This document shows positions 55,599 through 64,000 of a stretch of 64,000 nt of DNA, piece after piece. The notes beneath the pieces were generated by a model. That model saw only the letters and a program-made list of their open reading frames with translations. It was not told the origin of the DNA and did no database searches. The stretch is from contig NZ_AP024903.1 of NCBI RefSeq assembly GCF_024347095.1, positions 1,984,001 to 2,048,000 of the forward strand, read 5' to 3'. The translations under genes were made by a program, and so were the position numbers. The DNA comes from Vibrio rhizosphaerae. GTDB taxonomy: Bacteria; Pseudomonadota; Gammaproteobacteria; Enterobacterales; Vibrionaceae. Position 1 is the stretch's first letter. Every line of letters starts with the position of its first letter.

Positions 55599-56567
55599 AT
55601 GAATATGAAAAAGAAAATATCCGTGATCGTTCCCTGTTTCAATGAAAGTGAAGTGATTGACTTCACGGTCAAAGAGCTCATTTCCGTCACCAATGCCATT
55701 CCGGGCTATCGTTTTGAGTTAATTTTTGTCAATGACGGTAGTTCAGATGACACAGAACAACAGCTATTGGCACACAGCCGTCGGCATCATCAGGTGATTG
55801 TACTCTCTCTTTCCCGGAATTTCGGTCATCAGCAAGCCGTGACAGCCGGACTGGATGCCAGCACCGGCGATGCCGTGGTATTGATTGATGCCGATTTACA
55901 GGATCCCCCAAAACTAATTGAGCAGATGATCGCCAAATGGGAAGACGGTTATGATGTGGTCTACGGAACGCGAGATCGTCGCGAAGGCGAATCAGCCTTT
56001 AAACTCGCTTCCGCCAAATTGTTCTATCGGATGCTCAATCGCTTATCCGAAGTCCCGATTCCATTAGATACCGGTGATTTTCGCCTGATGGACAGACAAG
56101 TTGTCGATCAGCTGAAAGCCATGCCGGAAAAAGCGCGTTTTATTCGAGGCATGGTCAGTTGGATAGGCTTCAACCAAACCTCGATTCTTTACGAACGTTC
56201 GCCTCGCTTTGCCGGAGAATCGAAATACCCATTGAGAAAAATGCTCAAATTCGCATTGGATGGTATTCTTTCTTTTTCTGTAAAACCCCTGAAATTATCC
56301 ATCATGATGGGATTTTTGTGCTCCGGTGTTGCCTTTGCGATGCTGATGTACTCGATGTATGTTCGTTTCATGACTGACCACTGGGTTTCCGGCTGGACTT
56401 CGCTATTCGTCGCGATCTTGTTTGTTGGTGGCGTACAATTAATCTCAATTGGCATACTCGGTGAATATATCGCTCGCATCTACAATGAATCCAAAGGCCG
56501 TCCGCTTTATATCCTGAAAAAAGGAAGAGCTCTTGAATCTACCAAGCAACATTCCGTGGCTAAATAA
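55599..56567 (+). CDS. gtrB: GtrB/ArnC-type bactoprenol glycosyltransferase
   Basis: The 322-residue GT2 enzyme has the N-terminal I-V-P-C-F-N-E-S-E nucleotide-sugar part, D-A-D-L-Q-D-P-P near residue 98, and two C-terminal membrane helices (about 230-300). It transfers glucose from UDP-glucose to undecaprenyl phosphate at the cytoplasmic side. The next two genes are a GtrA-like flippase and a polytopic transferase, together the classic gtr serotype-conversion set. Confidence 0.86.
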   Translation: MNMKKKISVIVPCFNESEVIDFTVKELISVTNAIPGYRFELIFVNDGSSDDTEQQLLAHSRRHHQVIVLSLSRNFGHQQAVTAGLDASTGDAVVLIDADLQDPPKLIEQMIAKWEDGYDVVYGTRDRREGESAFKLASAKLFYRMLNRLSEVPIPLDTGDFRLMDRQVVDQLKAMPEKARFIRGMVSWIGFNQTSILYERSPRFAGESKYPLRKMLKFALDGILSFSVKPLKLSIMMGFLCSGVAFAMLMYSMYVRFMTDHWVSGWTSLFVAILFVGGVQLISIGILGEYIARIYNESKGRPLYILKKGRALESTKQHSVAK

Positions 56568-56961
56568 CCGGATTCGTCCCGAATTCAAACAAACCATCCG
56601 CTTTGCGCTGGTGGGTCTGATCAATACCGGGACGAGCTATATCCTATTCGTCATTCTGTATCAGATCCTCGGTTATTATATGCTTGCATCGGTTCTGTCT
56701 TATATCGGCGGAATGCTGATCAGTTTTATTCTAAACCGAGGCTTTGTGTTCAAAAGCACCGCGAGGCGCGGTCAGTTACTACCATTCTGTCTGGTAAACC
56801 TCTCATCACTCGCCTGTAGCACCGGTGTGTTGTATCTGTTGGTCGAACAGTTCGCGATGTTCGTTTATTTTGCGCAAGTTGTTGCGATTGGTGTCTCGAT
56901 GACCATCAACTATTTGGGTTATCGCACTATTTTTTCGTCTCGGAGGACAAATGATCAATAA
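56533..56961 (+). CDS. gtrA: GtrA-like flippase
   Basis: The 142-residue protein has four membrane helices and the family pattern F-A-L-V-G-L-I-N-T-G-T-S-Y near residue 25 and N-R-G-F-V-F near 68. It flips glucosyl-undecaprenyl phosphate. The frame starts with TTG at 56533, overlapping gtrB by 35 bp, with a GGAAGAG site; no nearer ATG exists. The gene order gtrB-gtrA is the reverse of the classic phage loci. Confidence 0.84.
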   Translation: MNLPSNIPWLNNRIRPEFKQTIRFALVGLINTGTSYILFVILYQILGYYMLASVLSYIGGMLISFILNRGFVFKSTARRGQLLPFCLVNLSSLACSTGVLYLLVEQFAMFVYFAQVVAIGVSMTINYLGYRTIFSSRRTNDQ

Positions 56962-58330
56962 TCATGCTTCATCCCCCTCGATCCCATCCAATCCGTTCGA
57001 CACCGTCTCTCTGTTCAAATGGGGCGTTCTGGCGTTCACTCTGATATGGACATTATTCAATTTACACGAATCTATGTTGGAAAACGTGGCACATGATGCT
57101 TTGCCTTACATGGACGATTATGTGTCTAAGTTTGTCTCTGAAGGGCGTTGGGTTAATTTTGCTTTATTCGATGGATTGCGTCTCGTGCCTGCGGTTGTCG
57201 CTGCGACCCTGTGTAATGTGTTTATTGCTATTTTTGGCTATCAGGTCGCTATGGGGGTCAGAAAAGATCGCTGGCTTGCGTGTTGCTTTGCGCTGCTGGT
57301 TGTGAATATTCCCTATTTCACCATGTTGTTCAAATGGCCAATGACTTTGATTCCCGGCACACTGATGCTGGCTCTGTTCAGTTGTATCAAAGACCGTTAT
57401 TCACGTCCGGTCATTTTGCTGACCTCCGGTATCGTGTTGTTTGCAACCTACCCTGCATTCTACTTTCTGATGCCGTTACTCTTTATCCGTCAGTTGAATG
57501 AAGAGAATTTCCACAGCCTGTTGCAGTTTCTCGGTTTCTGGATTGCCGGTTATGTGCTGGGCTATGCCGTCGCGAATTTAAGCGTTTACGGTTATACGCT
57601 GCTCCAGACCGGGACGGGCCATTTTATTGAATTTGTCTCATGGCGGAAATCAACCCCATCGACCGATATCAGCGGGATTATTGCCAATATCGCCAAGAGT
57701 GCGGGAAACTTTGAACGCAATGCGCGTTATTTAGCCGAGTTAAGCCCTCTGTTTTATGTCCCGATTGCTGTTACATTCGTCTGGGCATTAAAACACCACC
57801 TGAAATACACCCTGATTGCATTGCTGGTGATCTTTTCCATCTATGCCAGTGTGATTCCACTGGGTGTGAAAGTACCGCTACGCTCAGGTGTCACCCTGCC
57901 ACTGGGGATGGCGATGCTGGTGTTGTTAGTTCCCCGGTTCTGGTTGCGAACCCTGCTGCTGGTGACCCTGTTTATCCCGTTTGCGTGGCAGATGCATCAA
58001 TATAATCATGGCTACAACGAGAAACGCATGCTCTTTGCCGAAGTGATCACCGAGCATGATACCCAGAACTATCTGCAACAACCGCAGCAATTCAAAAAAA
58101 TCATTGTCAGTGTCGATGAAGCCAAGACCAGTGCCTATTTCTATAAACTCACCGGCTCAGATGCATTTAAAAATCTGTCCAACCTGAGACTGCACTATAT
58201 TAAGCCTTATCTGTATCAATATGGCTGGCATGACAAAGATATCATTGTCAAAGATGTTCCGAGAACTGAGGTTCGGGGAGAAGCAACCCTAGAGAAACGC
58301 GGGGATCAACTCTTGGTTTCTATCGATTAA
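56951..58330 (+). CDS. GtrC-type glucosyltransferase (polytopic)
   Basis: The 459-residue protein has about 9-10 membrane helices and a long periplasmic C-terminal tail. A D-D-Y segment near residue 54 is typical for the catalytic acidic pair of GtrII/GT-C type transferases. It should add glucose to O-antigen in the periplasm. Type-specific members vary, so the linkage cannot be named. It overlaps gtrA by 11 bp. A terminator follows. Confidence 0.8.
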   Translation: MINNHASSPSIPSNPFDTVSLFKWGVLAFTLIWTLFNLHESMLENVAHDALPYMDDYVSKFVSEGRWVNFALFDGLRLVPAVVAATLCNVFIAIFGYQVAMGVRKDRWLACCFALLVVNIPYFTMLFKWPMTLIPGTLMLALFSCIKDRYSRPVILLTSGIVLFATYPAFYFLMPLLFIRQLNEENFHSLLQFLGFWIAGYVLGYAVANLSVYGYTLLQTGTGHFIEFVSWRKSTPSTDISGIIANIAKSAGNFERNARYLAELSPLFYVPIAVTFVWALKHHLKYTLIALLVIFSIYASVIPLGVKVPLRSGVTLPLGMAMLVLLVPRFWLRTLLLVTLFIPFAWQMHQYNHGYNEKRMLFAEVITEHDTQNYLQQPQQFKKIIVSVDEAKTSAYFYKLTGSDAFKNLSNLRLHYIKPYLYQYGWHDKDIIVKDVPRTEVRGEATLEKRGDQLLVSID

Positions 58331-58380
58331 TCCATCCTTCGGAACCAACCAGACCGTCTCACGATTGTCTCAGTCACCAT

Positions 58381-58422
58381 GTCAAAAGAGCCACCTGAAA
58401 ACAGATGGCTCTTTTTTATTTT
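58381..58422. terminator. Bidirectional terminator between the gtr locus and mukB
   Basis: AAAAGAGCCA / TGGCTCTTTT stem with an 11-base loop; T runs on both strands. It ends both convergent transcripts. Confidence 0.85.
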
Positions 58423-58451
58423 ACAGAAGGACTATCCTAATCCTGAAAAGC

Positions 58452-61400
58452 TCATGAAGCTTCTGCGGTCAGGTCTTCAGATTCAGGCGCATGATTCTGA
58501 CCGAATCCCCGCAGCCCTACCACATGAACATGTTCATGATTTTTGTGAATCTTCCGCACTAATTTATAAGTGGTACCTTTTTCCGGGCTGATATTTTCCG
58601 GTGCCGCAATCAGCAATTGCATATCGAGTCGTTCACACAGTTCAAACAGTGTTGAAATCGATTTGCCATCGAGACGCGCGGCTTCATCGAGGAACAACAA
58701 ACGACACGGAATAATATCTTTGCTGCGCAAGCGACGGGATTCTTCTTCCCAGCTCTGCACAACCATTAACAGAATCGACTGACCCGTTCCGATCGCCTCC
58801 CCGGTCGACAGCGCTCCGGATTCGGCCTGTAACCAACCATCAGCACCGCGATTGACTTCCACGTTCAGCTCAAGGTAATTCCGATAGTCCAGTAGCTCTT
58901 CCCCCAACACCTGAGGTGAACGCTGTCCCATATCAATATGTGGATTGACCCGCTGGAACAATTTTGCCATGGCTTCCGAGAACGTATAACGCGAGCTGTT
59001 GAACAAGTCCTGATGCTGCGCCTGCTGCTCCGACAACCCAGTCAGGAGCATTTCGTGGCTTTCACGCACTTTCACATTCAAGCGCACGCCATTCACCTGA
59101 CCGAAGTGAATATTGGACAGACCTTGGTTGAGCATCCGAATTCGATTCTGCTCACGCTGAATCGTCTTGAGAATAATGCTGGCGACCGACTCAGAGCTGA
59201 TCGCTAATCGTGATTCCCGTTGGGTCAGCTCTTCCGTCAACCGGGCAAGCTCAACTTCCATTTCTTCAATCGCTTCAACCGGATCATCGGTACGAATGAT
59301 ATCCTGCCGGATCCGCTCACGCAGGTGCTGATAGACTTCAATATAAAACAGCACCTTACGCTCTGGTCTGGCATTATCCTCAGACTGACGTAAAGCGTCT
59401 CTCAGTGTTTCATTATCGGCAACAGCCAGACGCAACGAACCTAACGCCTTATCCGACATAGAACGCAGTTCTCCTGCCGACAGATAAGCCAGCTCACGTT
59501 TATGCAGGCGTCGCTCAACATCATGGGCACGAGCGAGTCTCAGTACCGAACACCATCCCGCTTTCGCGTTGACGATAAACGTTCTGAGATCACGATACTC
59601 TTTTTCCACCTTCTTCAGTTGTCGGCTCAGCGAAGTCATTTCCATTTCGGTCGATGTGCGCGATCTCTCCAGTTCGCTCTGTCGTTGCCGCGACACATGT
59701 AAACGCTCATACAACTCATTTTTACGCTGTTCTGCACGTTCTAATGCGCTGGTATCGGTCTGGACACCCAATTCTTGTAACTCTTGCTCAAATTCCTGTA
59801 CGGTTTCGAGTTTTGACTGGTGTGCACTTTTGAGCGACGCCAGCACTTGATGATACTGGCTGGCCTGCCCCTGACGCTGTTTGAGGGTTTCTCTGGCTTC
59901 GCCGCGCTGTAATTCCGCGAGCTGTAGTTTCTCTTTCAACTGCTCACTCAGCGCATCACTCTGGTTAACTAACGCGACCGCATCGGAATAACGCAAATGA
60001 TGGCGACGTTCGATCAAATCAGAGATAGCAAAAATCTGGGTCTTCACTTGCTGCAACTGTTGGTCAGCATCGTGATATTCACTTTCCAGCGCATCAAACT
60101 GTTCGGGGTCATTTTCAAGCGCATGAATACAATGACTCAGTTGCTCGATGGTCGAACCGTGTTGGCTTAAAAAGCGTTTGGCCTCGTCCAGTTCGGTAAG
60201 GCTTGCCTCAATCTCATGGGCTTGTTCTTGTAGTGTGTCATCGGCCAGCAAGTGAACAAAAGGAGCAACCTTCTCAAGCAGAGATAATGCATTTTTACTC
60301 TGTTGTTGTCGCGTCTGTAACTGCTGCTCCTGATGACCGAACTCAGTCAGAGAACGCCCCAACTGATTCAACTGCTCACGGCATGCCTGAAGCGCCTTTT
60401 CGGGGTCGGCTTCAAACGCGGTGGTGATATGAGACGCCACAAATGCCTGATAGGCCTGATATAACCGTTGTTGTTTTTGCGCATCAAATGAGGCTTTAGC
60501 ATACAACTCAACTATATCGTCTCGTTGTGCACGCAGTTGCGTCAGTCGCTGCTCTCTTGCCGCCCGGCCAAATAAAGGTATCTCCGGGAAACGGGAATAA
60601 CGAATCTGACGATCATTCAGACGAACACAGACTGCGCCTTCCAGTTCATCGGCGTCAAACGAGCTGTCATCAAACGCATCGACGTCCCCTTCAATGATAT
60701 AAACATCTTCAGGACAATCATCTAATTCCGCCAGACGTTCTTGAATGTCTGACAGATCCGAGACAACAATCGCATGTCTGGCAGGTCCGTACATCGCACT
60801 AAAGTACGGTGCGTCTTCCAGCGTAATGTCATCATAAATTTCTGACAGCAACATGCCGCCTAATGTGTCAGCCAGCGATTTTAACCGCGCATCATTTGCC
60901 CCACCGGGAGAAGCGAGACGCTCAATGTCTTGCTCAAGATTGTGACGTTGTCGCGCTAATTCCTCTTTCTCAGAAGTCTGCTGCTTTTCGCGCTCCAGCG
61001 TCTGTTGCATATGCGAGAACACTGCCTGTGAGCTTTCCAGTGCTTCACCGCTCTGTTCTCGTAAATCATCCAACGCATTACGCGCAACAATCCACTGTGG
61101 CGCAATCTTTTCTAACCGCTCAATCTGCGCCCGGACATCTTCTTGGCGGCGACGTAAATCACTGCGTGATTCCCGGAGTTCAATCAGTTCTTGTTCGACA
61201 ACATCCAGAACTGCTTGATGTTTCTCTCGCGCTTCATTGATCGCCGATTCATTATCCAGCGTCTCTTGATATTCATGCTGATAAGTCTCTGCCAGAGCCG
61301 CAATATCACGCTGACGCTCTAACTGACGGGAAATTTCACTTTGCCGCGTATACCACTGGTTTTCCTGTGTCACCGATTGTTTGCAGTGGCGCGCTTTTTC

Positions 61401-62906
61401 AATCAAAGCAACCCCATGTTCATGGGCACTGTGACGGGCAACATCTCCGAGCACGGATTGGACAAACTGGTATGCCTGTTCAAACTGGGATGCGACCGCA
61501 GCCGACATATCCAACCGGTGCTTCAGTTGCAAGACCCGGTCAGTCATTTGCTGCTGGGATTGATTCAAGGTCTGAATTTTCTGTGATGCATTGTCGGCCG
61601 TCAGACTGTCATCATCCAGCGCCGCTTTGGCTTTTTCCAGCGCTTGTACGGCTTGCTGATACTGCAGTGCTCTGGTTTGTTGCACATCCAGTGCTTGCTG
61701 ATAATCGGCCAGTTGGGACTTCAGACTATCAACTTCATCTTCCAGAATTGTGGCGTGCTGCTCGGCTTCAAGCGTCTGTTCCTGAGCCTCTTCAACCACC
61801 ATCAGTTGCTCTTCCAGACGCTCACTCAGTTCTTCCAGATCTTCCCGGTAGCGTTCGATTTTTTCTTTCTGACGTAATGCGTTATGAACCAGTTGTAAAT
61901 AATCAGAAGCACTCTGGTGATCTTGTTCCAGTGCAGATTCCTGCTCGGTTAGCTCATCGAGTTCATCTTTAACCCGGGTCAGCAGTTCACTTTGCGTCAC
62001 TAACGTTTGTTGCGCACCAAACAGTGTCTGGCGGAATGAAAGTGCCTGTTCGACTTTACTCCGGCGCTCATTGGCATGCCGCATGTAATCAGACGCAACA
62101 TAATTGGTCGATTCGGTAATCAGGTGCTTGAACAAATCCCGGTCGGCTTGCGTGGTTTTAATTGCCTCAAGCGTCATTCGGTTTTCGCGCAGTGCCGCTT
62201 CCATGTCCTGAAACGCTTTTTTTACGCCACCATTCTGCGGCAGCAAGTAATCGCGCAGCGAGCGTGTGATCGCACTGGAAATCCCGCCGTACAAAGAGGC
62301 CTCAATCAAGCGATAGAACTTGGAGCGATCGCTGCTCGAACGCATTTTCTTCGGGATGACCCCAAATTCAAACATCTGGGTGTGGTAATCCACAACCGAA
62401 CTGAATGTTTTGAACTGCGTTCCCTCCAGACCTGCAACAGCGTCTTTCACTTCACTGATCGTCCGTACCCGGGCTTGTTGGTCAGACAGCGTTTCAATCA
62501 AAATATCGGTCGGGCGGATATGGCTGGGAATCCCCTGTATCAGAAACGGCTTAATATCGACTTTTTTATCCCGGCCGGCGACCTGTTGTAACCGGACGGC
62601 AAACAGCACTCTCTGCTTGCGCGAGTTCACGACATCTAATGCGGCATAACAGGTACCGGGCTGGAGTTTACCGTGTAATCCTTTGTCCCGTGACGACTGT
62701 GAACTACCCGCTTCAGTCGTATTACGAAAGTGCAGCAGACTTTGATCCGGAATCAGTGCGGTAATAAAGGCCGCCATTGTGGTTGATTTCCCCGCACCAT
62801 TCCCGCCGGAAAGCGTGGTGACCAAATTATCGATATCAAACGTACGGGCAAAAAAACCGTTCCAGTTGATCATGGTCAGCGATTGATACTTACCTCTTTC
62901 AATCAT
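58452..62906 (-). CDS. mukB: Chromosome partition protein MukB (SMC-like)
   Basis: The 1484-residue protein has Walker [10 protein letters not shown] near residue 33, long coiled coils, a hinge region (about 665-770), and the C-terminal signature [10 protein letters not shown] and Walker [10 protein letters not shown]. It condenses chromosomes with MukE and MukF. ATG overlaps the mukE stop (ATGA). Confidence 0.97.
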   Translation of the reverse strand: MIERGKYQSLTMINWNGFFARTFDIDNLVTTLSGGNGAGKSTTMAAFITALIPDQSLLHFRNTTEAGSSQSSRDKGLHGKLQPGTCYAALDVVNSRKQRVLFAVRLQQVAGRDKKVDIKPFLIQGIPSHIRPTDILIETLSDQQARVRTISEVKDAVAGLEGTQFKTFSSVVDYHTQMFEFGVIPKKMRSSSDRSKFYRLIEASLYGGISSAITRSLRDYLLPQNGGVKKAFQDMEAALRENRMTLEAIKTTQADRDLFKHLITESTNYVASDYMRHANERRSKVEQALSFRQTLFGAQQTLVTQSELLTRVKDELDELTEQESALEQDHQSASDYLQLVHNALRQKEKIERYREDLEELSERLEEQLMVVEEAQEQTLEAEQHATILEDEVDSLKSQLADYQQALDVQQTRALQYQQAVQALEKAKAALDDDSLTADNASQKIQTLNQSQQQMTDRVLQLKHRLDMSAAVASQFEQAYQFVQSVLGDVARHSAHEHGVALIEKARHCKQSVTQENQWYTRQSEISRQLERQRDIAALAETYQHEYQETLDNESAINEAREKHQAVLDVVEQELIELRESRSDLRRRQEDVRAQIERLEKIAPQWIVARNALDDLREQSGEALESSQAVFSHMQQTLEREKQQTSEKEELARQRHNLEQDIERLASPGGANDARLKSLADTLGGMLLSEIYDDITLEDAPYFSAMYGPARHAIVVSDLSDIQERLAELDDCPEDVYIIEGDVDAFDDSSFDADELEGAVCVRLNDRQIRYSRFPEIPLFGRAAREQRLTQLRAQRDDIVELYAKASFDAQKQQRLYQAYQAFVASHITTAFEADPEKALQACREQLNQLGRSLTEFGHQEQQLQTRQQQSKNALSLLEKVAPFVHLLADDTLQEQAHEIEASLTELDEAKRFLSQHGSTIEQLSHCIHALENDPEQFDALESEYHDADQQLQQVKTQIFAISDLIERRHHLRYSDAVALVNQSDALSEQLKEKLQLAELQRGEARETLKQRQGQASQYHQVLASLKSAHQSKLETVQEFEQELQELGVQTDTSALERAEQRKNELYERLHVSRQRQSELERSRTSTEMEMTSLSRQLKKVEKEYRDLRTFIVNAKAGWCSVLRLARAHDVERRLHKRELAYLSAGELRSMSDKALGSLRLAVADNETLRDALRQSEDNARPERKVLFYIEVYQHLRERIRQDIIRTDDPVEAIEEMEVELARLTEELTQRESRLAISSESVASIILKTIQREQNRIRMLNQGLSNIHFGQVNGVRLNVKVRESHEMLLTGLSEQQAQHQDLFNSSRYTFSEAMAKLFQRVNPHIDMGQRSPQVLGEELLDYRNYLELNVEVNRGADGWLQAESGALSTGEAIGTGQSILLMVVQSWEEESRRLRSKDIIPCRLLFLDEAARLDGKSISTLFELCERLDMQLLIAAPENISPEKGTTYKLVRKIHKNHEHVHVVGLRGFGQNHAPESEDLTAEAS

Positions 62907-63634
62907 GCTTCACCTTCAAATCCTGTTAATACATCTGATGAGTTCGCTTCTGTAGGTTCCTCATCGTTATCTTCGCTCACTTCCTGAACGTCCCGGCTGG
63001 GTATGACCGCTTCACCGTCCCGAATTAATCTCAATTGTGCTTCTTGCATGTCATCACCGACACGAACATCTGCACCAAAACGAAACACCGCTTCGGTAAT
63101 CCGAAACTTTTCACTTTCTCCCAGAACGACCAGCATGCCCATTCGACGCAGTTTGCGTAACGACGTTCTGACTTTTTCAAAGAGCTTTTCCCGATCCAGA
63201 TCCGATCCACCAGCCCGGAAAGTCACTAAACGCATCAACTTTTTCTCATCCACCAGCGTGAGTAACTCTTCATACAATTCCTGATGGGTAAAAATCCCTT
63301 CATGGGCCAGTCTTTCAGGACTGAGATACAAAAAGCAAAGCACTTTGCCGACTAACATATCGAGTTCGGACAGCACACTGCGATTGAGCAATGATGTGGA
63401 ACGCGGCCTTAAATAGAAGAAGCCTTCAGGAGCGCGAACCAGTTCGGTGTTATAACGCTGGTAGAACTGAGCCAGCTCTGGCTCAAAATCCGACAAAAAT
63501 GTGTGATTATCCATATCTTCACCGGAAACATGCCTGCCGGCACGTAATAAACTATCCAATGCCGGGAACAACGGATTGGAAAGTGCTTTGACCAGTTTCT
63601 CTGGCATATATTCATTCATATCTGTCGATGACAT
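62903..63634 (-). CDS. mukE: Chromosome partition protein MukE
   Basis: The protein has 243 residues from the ATG at 63634 ([14 protein letters not shown]), which matches E. coli MukE better than the ATG nine codons upstream. Conserved [12 protein letters not shown] and E-L-D-M-L-V-G-K. It binds MukF and MukB to control DNA loading. Its start overlaps the mukF end by about 23 bp. Confidence 0.96.
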   Translation of the reverse strand: MSSTDMNEYMPEKLVKALSNPLFPALDSLLRAGRHVSGEDMDNHTFLSDFEPELAQFYQRYNTELVRAPEGFFYLRPRSTSLLNRSVLSELDMLVGKVLCFLYLSPERLAHEGIFTHQELYEELLTLVDEKKLMRLVTFRAGGSDLDREKLFEKVRTSLRKLRRMGMLVVLGESEKFRITEAVFRFGADVRVGDDMQEAQLRLIRDGEAVIPSRDVQEVSEDNDEEPTEANSSDVLTGFEGEA

Positions 63635-64000
63635 TTGCTTGTACCTTTGCACCAAATTCATTGATTGCCTGCCAGTCTGGCTGAATCGCCTGATAATCAG
63701 ACGCTGAATAGCCCAACCGGACCGCCTGATCGACCACGATTCTGGCTAAATCAAAATGGTGCGTTTTTGGATGTTCTGTGAGGTAATTCTTTAAAATGAT
63801 ACCGAGATCAATCGGTGTACCCTGATCTTTATGCACGGTCAGCATCTCACCGATCTGCGCCGCCAAGACATCGTTAACCTGTTGAAACTCTTCATATTCA
63901 ACATCTTCAGGGACCTGCCCTGTGACCTCGTCATCCCGCAGTACCAGAGCTTCATCCCGCATATCCATAAAGCGCTCAGCATCGGCATATGTGAGGAACC
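63612..64000 (-). CDS. mukF: Chromosome partition protein MukF, C-terminal part (5' end outside window)
   Basis: About 129 C-terminal residues ([17 protein letters not shown] to V-I-D-R-Y-E). The frame stays open to the window edge. The position before mukE fits the mukFEB operon. MukF is the kleisin subunit. Confidence 0.92.
   Translation of the reverse strand, partial: FLTYADAERFMDMRDEALVLRDDEVTGQVPEDVEYEEFQQVNDVLAAQIGEMLTVHKDQGTPIDLGIILKNYLTEHPKTHHFDLARIVVDQAVRLGYSASDYQAIQPDWQAINEFGAKVQANVIDRYE

Overview
The window is a chromosomal stretch from a gammaproteobacterium of the Vibrio group. The evidence is mukFEB, cmoAB, ihfA-pheTS in enteric/vibrio order, yohJK-cdd, purT, tpm, tdk, aspS, an E. 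coli-type long cytidine deaminase, and the sbcB and B12 genes. The species cannot be fixed from the sequence alone.

Layout. 1-2.2 kb: end of a TolC-like/OmpA-like secretion pair and a MazG-like protein. 2.4-7.4 kb (minus): btuDC (B12 uptake), astE (arginine catabolism), cobST (late cobalamin synthesis). 7.6-25.6 kb (minus): a complete P2-order contractile tail module with no capsid, portal, terminase or lysis genes, so it looks like an R-type tailocin or a domesticated tail. At its upstream end sit a lambda Q-like antiterminator gene, a candidate late promoter and three tandem 133-bp repeats, each with an intrinsic terminator. Its fibre end holds three tandem copies of a 410-residue FGE/C-type-lectin-fold protein. 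These are nearly identical except in the last ~45 codons, which show the signature of diversity-generating-retroelement (DGR) variable proteins. No reverse transcriptase or template repeat is visible. An IS200-type element sits between the tube and chaperone genes.

26.1-28.8 kb: a small island inserted at the 5' end of sbcB. A displaced copy of the sbcB start and a 20-bp direct repeat mark the two ends. The island carries an integrase remnant, a YopT-like (C58) cysteine protease gene and an integron-style cassette (membrane-anchored PD-(D/E)XK nuclease plus attC). 28.8-39.2 kb: core genes sbcB, yohJK, cdd, purT, tpm, ihfA, pheTS and two tRNAs. 39.5-44.7 kb: a tightly coupled five-gene operon (KAS III, SDR, metallo-beta-lactamase fold, adenylate-forming enzyme, ATP-grasp) between two tRNA pairs. 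It looks like a small biosynthetic pathway of unknown product.

45-64 kb: TIGR02647-like protein, SDR, tdk, aspS, a frameshifted DUF72 gene, cmoAB (tRNA wobble uridine modification), a retropepsin / 7TM-transglutaminase / ATP-grasp system, a gtrABC-like O-antigen glucosylation locus, and mukB, mukE and the end of mukF (chromosome condensation).

The most interesting system is the headless tail with a triplicated, hypervariable receptor-binding cassette, preceded by an antitermination-type switch. All functional statements come from reading the sequence and recalled family knowledge; no searches were run.
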